64,000 nucleotides of DNA from Chamaelirium japonicum (Eukaryota > Streptophyta > Magnoliopsida > Liliales > Melanthiaceae): assembly GCA_947650365.1 (NCBI GenBank), contig CANTAL010000202.1, forward strand, positions 310,001-374,000, read 5' to 3'. This document shows positions 49,517-60,194 of the stretch, one piece after another. Each line of letters starts with the position of its first letter. Within the stretch, counting starts at the first letter, position 1. The notes beneath the pieces were generated by a model. That model did not search any database, was not told the DNA's origin, and saw only the letters and a program-made list of their open reading frames with translations. The translations under genes were made by a program, and so were the position numbers.

Positions 49517-49634
49517 GGGTGCAACACGAGGACTTCCCAGGAGGTCACCCATCCTAGTACTACTCTCGCCCAAGCACGCTTAACTGCGGAGTTCTGATGG
49601 GATCCGGTGCTTTAGTGCTGGTATGATCGCACCC
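49517..49634 (-). rRNA. 5S rRNA gene, full length, consensus
   Basis: 118 bp, no difference from the reference copy. Confidence 0.95.
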
Positions 49635-50342
49635 GTTATGCAATCGTCACGAATTACACTTGTACATCATTTCGTGAGAGTGGAATCACGTTTGACCATG
49701 TGTGGAATCCGGTTTGACCAGGTGTTTCGAGACGTACGATGGGCCGGAAAAAGCATCGTAAGTGCCAGCGATGGAGCTCGATCGCGAACCCGTGGTGCTA
49801 GTCGAAACGATCGTTTAGGCAGGTGGGCCACGACCTGCCGAAAAGTGGCAAAAAAAAAGAGAGAGATGGTTTTTGTAAAATGGGTGCAACACGATGACTT
49901 CCTAGGAGCTCACCCGTCCTGGTACTACTCTCGTCCAACAGGACACTTGACTGCTGAATTAAATCAGGAAGGGAAAACCCTCATAACAAATTTAGGGCAG
50001 ATTAAATGACGGTCTATGACCATCCTATAATCTGCGACGGAGTTTTTAATTTAAAATGATTTAGTCAGTAATAAATGACGGTCGAGGACCATCGTTTAAT
50101 TAAAAACCCTTCGTTTAATAAAGGATGGTCTAAGACCTTTGTTTATTTATGTCCTATTTTTTTTGTTTTGGTGTAGCGGGACAAGGTGTTTCGGGACGTT
50201 CGGTGGGCCGGAAAAAGGGCCTTAAGTGCGGGCAATGGAGCTCAATCGCGAACCTGTGGTGCTCGTCGAAACGATCGTTTAGGCAGGTGGGCCACGACCC
50301 ACTTAAAAAGTGGCAAAAAAAAAAAAGATGGTTTCGTAAAAT

Positions 50343-50430
50343 GGGTGCAACACGGGGACTCTCGCCCAAGCACGCTTAACTGCGGAGTTCGGATGGGATC
50401 CGGTGCTTTTGTGCTGGTATGATAGCACCC
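50343..50430 (-). pseudogene. type C 5S gene
   Basis: Identical to reference C. Confidence 0.88.
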
Positions 50431-50809
50431 GTTATGCATTTGTCACGAATTACACGTATCCATCACTTCGTGATTTGTAACAAATTTAGGGCAAATTAAA
50501 TGACGGTCTAAGACCGTCCTATAATCTGCGACCGAGTTTTTGATTTAAAAACACTTAGTTAATAATTTAAAAACATTTATTTTATAATAAACGACGGTCG
50601 GGGACCGTCGTTTATTAAAGGACGGTCGACGGCCGTAGTTTATTTATGTCCTATTTTCTTTGTTCGGTGTAGTGTGACCAGGTGTTTCGAGACGTCCGAT
50701 GGGCCGGAAAAAGGGTCGTAAGTGCGGGAGATATAGCTCAATCGTGAACCCATGGTGATCGTCCAAACGATCGTTTAGGCAGGTGGGCCACGACCCACTG
50801 AAAAGTGGC

Positions 50810-50835
50810 AAAAAAAAAAAGATGGTTTTGTAAAA
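50810..50835 (-). terminator. Pol III T-run terminators after the full-length gene, reference copy
   Basis: On the minus strand the gene's terminal CACCC is followed by G, then TTTT (plus-strand A 50832-50835), then a run of 11 T (plus-strand A 50810-50820). Runs of four or more T end RNA polymerase III transcription, so the layout fits a working 5S gene. Equivalent T-runs of about 7-13 follow each 5S-derived unit throughout the array. Confidence 0.75.
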
Positions 50836-50836
50836 C

Positions 50837-50954
50837 GGGTGCAACACGAGGACTTCCCAGGAGGTCACCCATCCTAGTACTACTCTCGCCCAAGCACGCT
50901 TAACTGCGGAGTTCTGATGGGATCCGGTGCTTTAGTGCTGGTATGATCGCACCC
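50837..50954 (-). rRNA. 5S rRNA gene, full length, reference copy
   Basis: Encodes the 5S RNA of the large ribosomal subunit, transcribed by RNA polymerase III with TFIIIA from an internal promoter. On the minus strand the 118-bp gene starts GGGTGCGATCATACCAGC and ends GTGTTGCACCC; its ends pair as helix I. By the known plant layout, the A box (about 50-64) reads AGTTAAGCGTGCTTG, the intermediate element is 67-72, and the C box (about 80-97) spans AGGATGGGTGACCTCCTG. All are intact. The flank has C at -1 and T-runs downstream. Length and sequence agree with angiosperm 5S genes as I know them. I take this consensus form as potentially functional; transcription cannot be judged from sequence. 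Confidence 0.97.
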
Positions 50955-51201
50955 GTTATGCAATCGTCACGAATTACACTTGTACATCATTTCGTGAGAG
51001 TGGAATCACGTTTGACCATGTGTGGAATCCGGTTTGACCAGGTGTTTCGAGACGTACGATGGGCCGGAAAAAGCATCGTAAGTGCCAGCGATGGAGCTCG
51101 ATCGCGAACCCGTGGTGCTAGTCGAAACGATCGTTTAGGCAGGTGGGCCACGACCTGGCGAAAAGTGGCAAAAAAAAAGAGAGAGATGGTTTTTGTAAAA
51201 T
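50955..51201. repeat. spacer 1 (full-length gene to type B), reference copy
   Basis: 247 bp. It holds the 5' flank of the full-length gene (base C at -1, then ATAAC; no clear TATATA near -28), a TTTGACCA/GTGTGGAATCCGG stretch seen only in this spacer, and the shared spacer core with palindrome AAACGATCGTTT. A short (GA)n run follows the A-run before the type B fragment. Unlike spacers 2 and 3 it has no GGTC/GACC hairpin block. No gene is visible. Confidence 0.85.
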
Positions 51202-51271
51202 GGGTGCAACACGATGACTTCCCAGGAGCTCACCCGTCCTGGTACTACTCTCGTCCAAGAGGACACTTGAC
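51202..51271 (-). pseudogene. type B 5S 3' fragment, reference copy
   Basis: 70 bp on the minus strand, from GTCAAGTGTCC to the terminal GTTGCACCC. It aligns to RNA positions 51-118 of the full gene with a 2-nt insertion in the A box and several substitutions (for example GGACGAGAG for GGGCGAGAG). Positions 1-50 are absent and replaced by about 35 bp of unrelated sequence. It keeps a recognisable C box and the T-run flank but has no transcription start region, so it is a dead fragment in the ordinary sense. Confidence 0.88.
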
Positions 51272-51661
51272 TGCTGAATTAAATCAGGAAGGGAAAACCC
51301 TCATAACAAATTTAGGGCAGATTAAATGACGGTCTATGACCATCCTATAATCTGCGACGGAGTTTTTAATTTAAAATGATTTAGTCAGTAATAAATGACG
51401 GTCGAGGACCGTCGTTTAATTAAAAACCCTTCGTTTAATAAAGGATGGTCTAAGACCTTTGTTTATTTATGTCCTATTTTTTTTGTTTTGGTGTAGCGGG
51501 ACAAGGTGTTTCGGGACGTTCGGTGGGCCGGAAAAAGGGCCTTAAGTGCGGGCAATGGAGCTCAATCGCGAACCTGTGGTGCTCGTCGAAACGATCGTTT
51601 AGGCAGGTGGGCCACGACCCACTGAAAAAGTGGCAAAAAAAAAAAGATGGTTTCGTAAAAT
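51272..51661. repeat. spacer 2 (type B to type C), reference copy
   Basis: 390 bp. It starts with about 35 bp of sequence unrelated to 5S that replaces the lost 5' half of the gene. An AT-rich block with three GACGGTC-type inverted repeats follows, then a T-run, the shared spacer core and an A-run. No gene is visible. The retrotransposon inserted in another copy of this spacer, at GGGAA. Confidence 0.85.
51393..51417. repeat. hairpin in spacer 2, reference copy
   Basis: Arms AAATGACGGTC and GACCGTCGTTT around GAG, 11 bp each with one T-G mismatch (wobble in RNA). It recurs once per period. In copies at about 4845, 12230, 18625 and 19447 the left arm reads GACGGTA, which breaks one pair. Confidence 0.8.
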
Positions 51662-51749
51662 GGGTGCAACACGGGGACTCTCGCCCAAGCACGCTTAACT
51701 GCGGAGTTCGGATGGGATCCGGTGCTTTTGTGCTGGTATGATAGCACCC
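51662..51749 (-). pseudogene. type C 5S gene (30-nt internal deletion), reference copy
   Basis: 88 bp on the minus strand. It aligns to the full-length gene with exactly 30 bases missing, between AGT at RNA positions 71-73 and AGT at 101-103, leaving one AGT. The loss removes the whole C box (TFIIIA contact region) and most of helices IV and V. The A box, intermediate element, both helix I ends, the upstream flank and the T-run terminator remain. Fixed differences from the full gene are G7T, T21A, A40C and T106C. A40C allows a small CGGAT-CCC-ATCCG hairpin. It is listed as a pseudogene because it cannot be a normal 5S RNA; a separate short RNA is not excluded. Confidence 0.9.
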
Positions 51750-51820
51750 GTTATGCATTTGTCACGAATTACACGTATCCATCACTTCGTGATTTGTAAC
51801 AAATTTAGGGCAAATTAAAT

Positions 51821-51837
51821 GACGGTCTAAGACCGTC
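51821..51837. repeat. short hairpin in spacer 3, reference copy
   Basis: GACGGTC-TAA-GACCGTC, 7-bp perfect arms. The homologous site in spacer 2 reads GACGGTC-TAT-GACCATC and has lost one pair. Confidence 0.75.
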
Positions 51838-51903
51838 CTATAATCTGCGACCGAGTTTTTGATTTAAAAACACTTAGTTAATAATTTAAAAACATTTATT
51901 TTA

Positions 51904-51936
51904 TAATAAACGACGGTCGGGGACCGTCGTTTATTA
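51904..51936. repeat. long hairpin in spacer 3, reference copy
   Basis: Perfect 15-bp arms TAATAAACGACGGTC and GACCGTCGTTTATTA with a GGG loop. It is present in nearly every period. Some left-array copies (for example near 2320 and 10950) end TTTATGAAA instead of TTTATTAAA, which shortens the pairing to 13 bp. Confidence 0.85.
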
Positions 51937-52155
51937 AAGGACGGTCGACGGCCGTAGTTTATTTATGTCCTATTTTCTTTGTTCGGTGTAGTGTGACCAG
52001 GTGTTTCGAGACGTCCGATGGGCCGGAAAAAGGGTCGTAAGTGCGGGAGATATAGCTCAATCGTGAACCCATGGTGATCGTCCAAACGATCGTTTAGGCA
52101 GATGGGCCACGACCCACTGAAAAGTGGCAAAAAAAAAAAGATGGTTTTGTAAAAC

Positions 52156-52273
52156 GGGTGCAACACGAGGACTTCCCAGGAGGTCACCCATCCTAGTACT
52201 ACTCTCGCCCAAGCACGCTTAACTGCGGAGTTCTGATGGAATCCGGTGCTTTAGTGCTGGTATGATCGCACCC
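52156..52273 (-). rRNA. 5S rRNA gene, full length
   Basis: 118 bp. C34T only. Confidence 0.94.
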
Positions 52274-52979
52274 GTTATGCAATCGTCACGAATTACACTT
52301 GTACATCATTTCGTGAGAGTGGAATCACGTTTGACCATGTGTGGAATCCGGTTTGACCAGGTGTTTCGAGACGTACGATGGGCCGGAAAAAGCATCGTAA
52401 GTGCCAGCGATGGAGCTCGATCGCGAACCCGTGGTGCTAGTCGAAACGATCGTTTAGGCAGGTGGGCCACGACCTGCCGAAAAGTGGCAAAAAAAAAGAG
52501 AGAGATGGTTTTTGTAAAATGGGTGCAACACGATGACTTCCCAGGAGCTCACCCGTCCTGGTACTACTCTCGTCCAAGAGGACACTTGACTGCTGAATTA
52601 AATCAGGAAGGGAAAACCCTCATAACAAATTTAGGGCAGATTAAATGACGGTCTATGACCATCCTATAATCTGCGACGGAGTTTTTAATTTAAAATGATT
52701 TAGTCAGTAATAAATGACGGTCGAGGACCGTCGTTTAATTAAAAACCCTTCGTTTAATAAAGGATGGTCTAAGACCTTTGTTTATTTATGTCCTATTTTT
52801 TTTGTTTTGGTGTAGCGGGACAAGGTGTTTCGGGACGTTCGGTGGGCCGGAAAAAGGGCCTTAAGTGCGGGCAATGGAGCTCAATCGCGAACCTGTGGTG
52901 CTCGTCGAAACGATCGTTTAGGCAGGTGGGCCACGACCCACTGAAAAAGTGGCAAAAAAAAAAGATGGTTTCGTAAAAT

Positions 52980-53067
52980 GGGTGCAACACGGGGACTCTC
53001 GCCCAAGCACGCTTAACTGCGGAGTTCGGATGGGATCCGGTGCTTTTGTGCTGGTATGATAGCACCC
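52980..53067 (-). pseudogene. type C 5S gene
   Basis: Identical to reference C. Confidence 0.88.
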
Positions 53068-53474
53068 GTTATGCATTTGTCACGAATTACACGTATCCAT
53101 CACTTCGTGATTTGTAACAAATTTAGGGCAAATTAAATGACGGTCTAAGACCGTCCTATAATCTGCGACCGAGTTTTTGATTTAAAAACACTTAGTTAAT
53201 AATTTAAAAACATTTATTTTATAATAAACGACGGTCGGGGACCGTCGTTTATTAAAGGACGGTCGACGGCCGTAGTTTATTTATGTCCTATTTTCTTTGT
53301 TCGGTGTAGTGTGACCAGGTGTTTCGAGACGTCCGATGGGCCGGAAAAAGGGTCGTAAGTGCGGGAGATATAGCTCAATCGTGAACCCATGGTGATCGTC
53401 CAAACGATCGTTTAGGCAGGTGGGCCACGACCCACTGAAAAGTGGCAAAAAAAAAAAAGATGGTTTTGTAAAAC

Positions 53475-53592
53475 GGGTGCAACACGAGGACTTCCCAGGA
53501 GGTCACCCATCCTAGTACTACTCTCGCCCAGGCACGCTTAACTGCTGAGTTCTGATGGGATCCGGTGCTTTAGTGCTGGTATGATCGCACCC
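53475..53592 (-). rRNA. 5S rRNA gene, full length
   Basis: 118 bp. C47A and T62C (A box). Confidence 0.92.
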
Positions 53593-54299
53593 GTTATGCA
53601 ATCGTCACGAATTACACTTGTACATCATTTCGTGAGAGTGGAATCACGTTTGACCATGTGTGGAATCCGGTTTGACCAGGTGTTTCGAGACGTACGATGG
53701 GCCGGAAAAAGCATCGTAAGTGCCAGCGATGGAGCTCGATCGCGAACCCGTGGTGCTATTCGAAACGATCGTTTAGGCAGGTGGGCCACGACCTGCCGAA
53801 AATTGGCAAAAAAAAAGAGAGAGATGGTTTTTGTAAAATGGGTGCAACACGATGACTTCCCAGGAGCTCACCCGTCCTGGTACTACTCTCGTCCAAGAGG
53901 ACACTTGACTGCTGAATTAAATCAGGAAGGGAAAACCCTCATAACAAATTTAGGGCAGATTAAATGACGGTCTATGACCATCCTATAATCTGCGATGGAG
54001 TTTTTAATTTAAAATGATTTAGTCAGTAATAAATGACGGTCGAGGACCGTCGTTTAATTAAAAACCCTTCGTTTAATAAAGGATGGTCTAAGACCTTTGT
54101 TTATTTATGTCCTATTTTTTTTGTTTTGGTGTAGCGGGACAAGGTGTTTCGGGACGTTCGGTGGGCCGGAAAAAGGGCCTTAAGTGCGGGCAATGGAGCT
54201 CAATCGCGAACCTGTGGTGCTCGTCGAAACGATCGTTTAGGCAGGTGGGCCACGACCCACTGAAAAAGTGGCAAAAAAAAAAAGATGGTTTCGTAAAAT

Positions 54300-54387
54300 G
54301 GGTGCAACACGGGGACTCTCGCCCAAGCACGCTTAACTGCGGAGTTCGGATGGGATCCGGTGCTTTTGTGCTGGTATGATAGCACCC
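54300..54387 (-). pseudogene. type C 5S gene
   Basis: Identical to reference C. Confidence 0.88.
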
Positions 54388-54794
54388 GTTATGCATTTGT
54401 CACGAATTACACGTATCCATCACTTCGTGATTTGTAACAAATTTAGGGCAAACTAAATGACGGTCTAAGACCGTCCTATAATCTGCGACCGAGTTTTTGA
54501 TTTAAAAACACTTAGTTAATAATTTAAAAACATTTATTTTATAATAAACGACGGTCGGGGACCGTCGTTTATTAAAGGACGGTCGACGGCCGTAGTTTAT
54601 TTATGTCCTATTTTCTTTGTTCGGTGTAGTGTGACCAGGTGTTTCGAGACGTCCGATGGGCCGGAAAAAGGGTCGTAAGTGCGGGAGATATAGCTCAATC
54701 GTGAACCCATGGTGATCGTCCAAACGATCGTTTAGGCAGGTGGGCCACGACCCACTGAAAAGTGGCAAAAAAAAAAAAGATGGTTTTGTAAAAC

Positions 54795-54912
54795 GGGAGC
54801 AACACGAGGACTTCCCAGGAGGTCACCCATCCTAGTACTACTCTCGCCCAAGCACGCTTAACTGCGGAGTTCTGATGGGATCCGGTGCTTTAGTGCTGGT
54901 ATGATCACACCC
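54795..54912 (-). rRNA. 5S rRNA gene, full length
   Basis: 118 bp. C6T and A115T (helix I). The pair is shared with 60077-60194. Confidence 0.92.
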
Positions 54913-55620
54913 GTTATGCAATCGTCACGAATTACACTTGTACATCATTTCGTGAGAGTGGAATCACGTTTGACCATGTGTGGAATCCGGTTTGACCAGG
55001 TGTTTCGAGACGTACGATGGGCCGGAAAAAGCATCGTAAGTGCCAGCGATGGAGCTCGATCGCGAACCCGTGGTGCTAGTCAAAACGATCGTTTAGGCAG
55101 GTGGGCCACGACCTGCCGAAAAGTGGCAAAAAAAAAGAGAGAGATGGTTTTTGTAAAATGGGTGCAACACGATGACTTCCCAGGAGCTCACCCGTCCTGG
55201 TACTACTCTCGTCCAACAGGACACTTGACTGCTGAATTAAATCAGGAAGGGAAAACCCTCATAACAAATTTAGGGCAGATTAAATGACGGTCTATGACCA
55301 TCCTATAATCTGCGACGGAGTTTTTAATTTAAAATGATTTAGTCAGTAATAAATGACGGTCGAGGACCGTCGTTTAATTAAAAACCCTTCGTTTAATAAA
55401 GGATGGTCTAAGACCTTTGTTTATTTATGTCCTATTTTTTTTGTTTTGGTGTAGCGGGACAAGGTGTTTCGGGACGTTCGGTGGGCCGGAAAAAGGGCCT
55501 TAAGTGCGGGCAATGGAGCTCAATCGCGAACCTGTGGTGCTCGTCGAAACGATCGTTTAGGCAGGTGGGCCACGACCCACTTAAAAAGTGGCAAAAAAAA
55601 AAAAGATGGTTTCGTAAAAT

Positions 55621-55708
55621 GGGTGCAACACGGGGACTCTCGCCCAAGCACGCTTAACTGCGGAGTTCGGATGGGATCCGGTGCTTTTGTGCTGGTATGA
55701 TAGCACCC
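55621..55708 (-). pseudogene. type C 5S gene
   Basis: Identical to reference C. Confidence 0.88.
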
Positions 55709-56115
55709 GTTATGCATTTGTCACGAATTACACGTATCCATCACTTCGTGATTTGTAACAAATTTAGGGCAAATTAAATGACGGTCTAAGACCGTCCTAT
55801 AATCTGCGACCGAGTTTTTGATTTAAAAACACTTAGTTAATAATTTAAAAACATTTATTTTATAATAAACGACGGTCGGGGACCGTCGTTTATTAAAGGA
55901 CGGTCGACGGCCGTAGTTTATTTATGTCCTATTTTCTTTGTTCGGTGTAGTGTGACCAGGTGTTTCGAGACGTCCGATGGGCCGGAAAAAGGGTCGTAAG
56001 TGCGGGAGATATAGCTCAATCGTGAACCCATGGTGATCGTCCAAACGATCGTTTAGGCAGGTGGGCCACGACCCACTGAAAAGTGGCAAAAAAAAAAAAG
56101 ATGGTTTTGTAAAAC

Positions 56116-56233
56116 GGGTGCAACACGAGGACTTCCCAGGAGGTCACCCATCCTAGTACTACTCTCGCCCAAGCACGCTTAACTGCGGAGTTCTGATGGG
56201 ATCCGGTGCTTTAGTGCTGGTATGATCGCACCC
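56116..56233 (-). rRNA. 5S rRNA gene, full length, consensus
   Basis: 118 bp, no difference from the reference copy. Confidence 0.95.
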
Positions 56234-56940
56234 GTTATGCAATCGTCACGAATTACACTTGTACATCATTTCGTGAGAGTGGAATCACGTTTGACCATGT
56301 GTGGAATCCGGTTTGACCAGGTGTTTCGAGACGTACGATGGGCCGGAAAAAGCATCGTAAGTGCCAGCGATGGAGCTCGATCGCGAACCCGTGGTGCTAG
56401 TCGAAACGATCGTTTAGGCAGGTGGGCCACGACCTACCGAAAAGTGGCAAAAAAAAAGAGAGAGATGGTTTTTGTAAAATGGGTGCAACACGATGACTTC
56501 CCAGGAGCTCACCCGTCCTGGTACTACTCTCGTCCAAGAGGACACTTGACAGCTGGATTAAATCAGGAAGGGAAAACCCTCATAACAAATTTAGGGCAGA
56601 TTAAATGACGGTCTATGACCATCCTATAATCTGCGACGGAGTTTTTAATTTAAAATGATTTAGTCAGTAATAAATGACGGTCGAGGACCGTCGTTTAATT
56701 AAAAACCCTTCGTTTAATAAAGGATGGTCTAAGACCTTTGTTTATTTATGTCCTATTTTTTTTGTTTTGGTGTAGCGGGACAAGGTGTTTCGGGACGTTC
56801 GGTGGGCCGGAAAAAGGGCCTTAAGTGCGGGCAATGGAGCTCAATCACGAACCTATGGTGCTCGTCGAAACGATCGTTTAGGCAGGTGGGCCACGACCCA
56901 CTGAAAAAGTGGCAAAAAAAAAAAGATGGTTTCGTAAAAT

Positions 56941-57028
56941 GGGTGCAACACGGGGACTCTCGCCCAAGCACGCTTAACTGCGGAGTTCGGATGGGATCCG
57001 GTGCTTTTGTGCTGGTATGATAGCACTC
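56941..57028 (-). pseudogene. type C 5S gene
   Basis: One change at RNA position 2 (plus strand GCACTCG), disturbing helix I. Confidence 0.87.
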
Positions 57029-57435
57029 GTTATGCATTTGTCACGAATTACACGTATCCATCACTTCGTGATTTGTAACAAATTTAGGGCAAATTAAATG
57101 ACGGTCTAAGACCGTCCTATAATCTGCGACCGAGTTTTTGATTTAAAAACATTTAGTTAATAATTTAAAAACATTTATTTTATAATAAACGACGGTCGGG
57201 GACCGTCGTTTATTAAAGGACGGTCGACGGCCGTAGTTTATTTATGTCCTATTTTCTTTGTTCGGTGTAGTGTGACCAGGTGTTTCGAGACGTCCGATGG
57301 GCCGGAAAAAGGGTCGTAAGTGCGGGAGATATAGCTCAATCGTGAACCCATGGTGATCGTCCAAACGATCGTTTAGGCAGGTGGGCCACGACCCACTGAA
57401 AAGTGGCAAAAAAAAAAAAGATGGTTTTGTAAAAC

Positions 57436-57553
57436 GGGTGCAACACGAGGACTTCCCAGGAGGTCACCCATCCTAGTACTACTCTCGCCCAAGCACGCTT
57501 AACTGCGGAGTTCTGATGGGATCCGGTGCTTTAGTGCTGGTATGATCGCACCC
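57436..57553 (-). rRNA. 5S rRNA gene, full length, consensus
   Basis: 118 bp, no difference from the reference copy. Confidence 0.95.
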
Positions 57554-58261
57554 GTTATGCAATCGTCACGAATTACACTTGTACATCATTTCGTGAGAGT
57601 GGAATCACGTTTGACCATGTGTGGAATCCGGTTTGACCAGGTGTTTCGAGACGTACGATGGGCCGGAAAAAGCATCGTAAGTGCCAGCGATGGAGCTCGA
57701 TCGCGAACCCGTGGTGCTAGTCGAAACGATCGTTTAGGCAGGTGGGCCACGACCTGCCGAAAAGTGGCAAAAAAAAAGAGAGAGATGGTTTTTGTAAAAT
57801 GGGTGCAACACGATGACTTCCCAGGAGCTCACCCGTCCTGGTACTACTCTCGTCCAACAGGACACTTGACTGCTGAATTAAATCAGGAAGGGAAAACCCT
57901 CATAACAAATTTAGGGCAGATTAAATGACGGTCTATGACCATCCTATAATCTGCGACGGAGTTTTTAATTTAAAATGATTTAGTCAGTAATAAATGACGG
58001 TCGAGGACCGTCGTTTAATTAAAAACCCTTCGTTTAATAAAGGAGGGTCTAAGACCTTTGTTTATTTATGTCCTATTTTTTTTGTTTTGGTGTAGCGGGA
58101 CAAGGTGTTTCGGGACGTTCGGTGGGCCGGAAAAAGGGCCTTAAGTGCGGGCAATGGAGCTCAATCGCGAACCTGTGGTGCTCGTCGAAACGATCGTTTA
58201 GGCAGGTGGGCCACGACCCACTTAAAAAGTGGCAAAAAAAAAAAAGATGGTTTCGTAAAAT

Positions 58262-58349
58262 GGGTGCAACACGGGGACTCTCGCCCAAGCACGCTTAACT
58301 GCGGAGTTCGGATGGGATCCGGTGCTTTTGTGCTGGTATGATAGCACCC
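58262..58349 (-). pseudogene. type C 5S gene
   Basis: Identical to reference C. Confidence 0.88.
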
Positions 58350-58755
58350 GTTATGCATTTGTCACGAATTACACGTATCCATCACTTCGTGATTTGTAAC
58401 AAATTTAGGGCAAATTAAATGACGGTCTAAGACCGTCCTATAATCTGCGACCGAGTTTTTGATTTAAAAACACTTAGTTAATAATTTAAAAACATTTATT
58501 TTATAATAAACGACGGTCGGGGACCGTCGTTTATTAAAGGACGGTCGACGGCCGTAGTTTATTTATGTCCTATTTTCTTTGTTCGGTGTAGTGTGACCAG
58601 GTGTTTCGAGACGTCCGATGGGCCGGAAAAAGGGTCGTAAGTGCGGGAGATATAGCTCAATCGTGAACCCATGGTGATCGTCCAAACGATCGTTTAGGCA
58701 GGTGGGCCACGACCCACTGAAAAGTGGCAAAAAAAAAAAGATGGTTTTGTAAAAC

Positions 58756-58873
58756 GGGTGCAACACGAGGACTTCCCAGGAGGTCACCCATCCTAGTACT
58801 ACTCTCGCCCAAGCACGCTTAACTGCGGAGTTCTGATGGGATCCGGTGCTTTAGTGCTGGTATGATCGCACCC
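58756..58873 (-). rRNA. 5S rRNA gene, full length, consensus
   Basis: 118 bp, no difference from the reference copy. Confidence 0.95.
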
Positions 58874-59581
58874 GTTATGCAATCGTCACGAATTACACTT
58901 GTACATCATTTCGTGAGAGTGGAATCACGTTTGACCATGTGTGGAATCCGGTTTGACCAGGTGTTTCGAGACGTACGATGGGCCGGAAAAAGCATCGTAA
59001 GTGCCAGCGATGGAGCTCGATCGCGAACCCGTGGTGCTAGTCGAAACGATCGTTTAGGCAGGTGGGCCACGACCTGCCGAAAAGTGGCAAAAAAAAAAAG
59101 AGAGATGGTTTTTGTAAAATGGGTGCAACACGATGACTTCCCAGGAGCTCACCCGTCCTGGTACTACTCTCGTCCAAGAGGACACTTGACTGCTGAATTA
59201 AATCAGGAAGGGAAAACCCTCATAACAAATTTAGGGCAGATTAAATGACGGTCTATGACCATCCTATAATCTGCGACGGAGTTTTTAATTTAAAATGATT
59301 TAGTCAGTAATAAATGACGGTCGAGGACCGTCGTTTAATTAAAAACCCTTCGTTTAATAAAGGATGGTCTAAGACCTTTGTTTATTTATGTCCTATTTTT
59401 TTTGTTTTGGTGTAGCGGGACAAGGTGTTTCGGGACGTTCGGTGGGCCGGAAAAAGGGCCTTAAGTGCGGGCAATGGAGCTCAATCGCGAACCTGTGGTG
59501 CTCGTCGAAACGATCGTTTAGGCAGGTGGGCCACGACCCACTGAAAAAGTGGCAAAAAAAAAAAAGATGGTTTCGTAAAAT

Positions 59582-59669
59582 GGGTGCAACACGGGGACTC
59601 TCGCCCAAGCACGCTTAACTGCGGAGTTCGGATGGGATCCGGTGCTTTTGTGCTGGTATGATAGCACCC
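59582..59669 (-). pseudogene. type C 5S gene
   Basis: Identical to reference C. Confidence 0.88.
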
Positions 59670-60076
59670 GTTATGCATTTGTCACGAATTACACGTATCC
59701 ATCACTTCGTGATTTGTAACAAATTTAGGGCAAACTAAATGACGGTCTAAGACCGTCCTATAATCTGCGACCGAGTTTTTGATTTAAAAACACTTAGTTA
59801 ATAATTTAAAAACATTTATTTTATAATAAACGACGGTCGGGGACCGTCGTTTATTAAAGGACGGTCGACGGCCGTAGTTTATTTATGTCCTATTTTCTTT
59901 GTTCGGTGTAGTGTGACCAGGTGTTTCGAGACGTCCGATGGGCCGGAAAAAGGGTCGTAAGTGCGGGAGATATAGCTCAATCGTGAACCCATGGTGATCG
60001 TCCAAACGATCGTTTAGGCAGGTGAGCCACGACCCACTGAAAAGTGGCAAAAAAAAAAAAGATGGTTTTGTAAAAC

Positions 60077-60194
60077 GGGAGCAACACGAGGACTTCCCAG
60101 GAGGTCACCCATCCTAGTACTACTCTCGCCCAAGCACGCTTAACTGCGGAGTTCTGATGGGATCCGGTGCTTTAGTGCTGGTATGATCACACCC
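60077..60194 (-). rRNA. 5S rRNA gene, full length
   Basis: 118 bp. C6T and A115T, as in 54795-54912. Confidence 0.92.

Larger units (their letters stand above)
50837..52155. repeat. reference higher-order repeat unit (1319 bp)
   Basis: One clean period used as the reference here. In plus-strand order it contains the full-length gene 50837-50954, spacer 1 50955-51201, type B 51202-51271, spacer 2 51272-51661, type C 51662-51749 and spacer 3 51750-52155. The spacer segment before each 5S piece is homologous in all three (shared GGGCCGGAAAAAG, AAACGATCGTTT and GGCAGGTGGGCCACGAC). The period therefore arose from three diverged copies of one ancestral gene-plus-spacer unit that now amplify together. 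Confidence 0.93.
51750..52155. repeat. spacer 3 (type C to full-length gene), reference copy
   Basis: 406 bp. It begins with the 5' flank of type C, similar to that of the full-length gene (GTGTAATTCGTGAC and GCATAAC on the minus strand). The AT-rich hairpin block, the shared spacer core with AAACGATCGTTT and an A-run (T-run on the transcribed strand) follow. No gene is visible. Confidence 0.85.

Noticed and set aside
51904..51936. Hairpin as a bacterial-style terminator
   Set aside because: The genes are Pol III genes that end at T-runs close to the coding part. The hairpin lies far from the 3' ends, in the spacer upstream of the type C gene.
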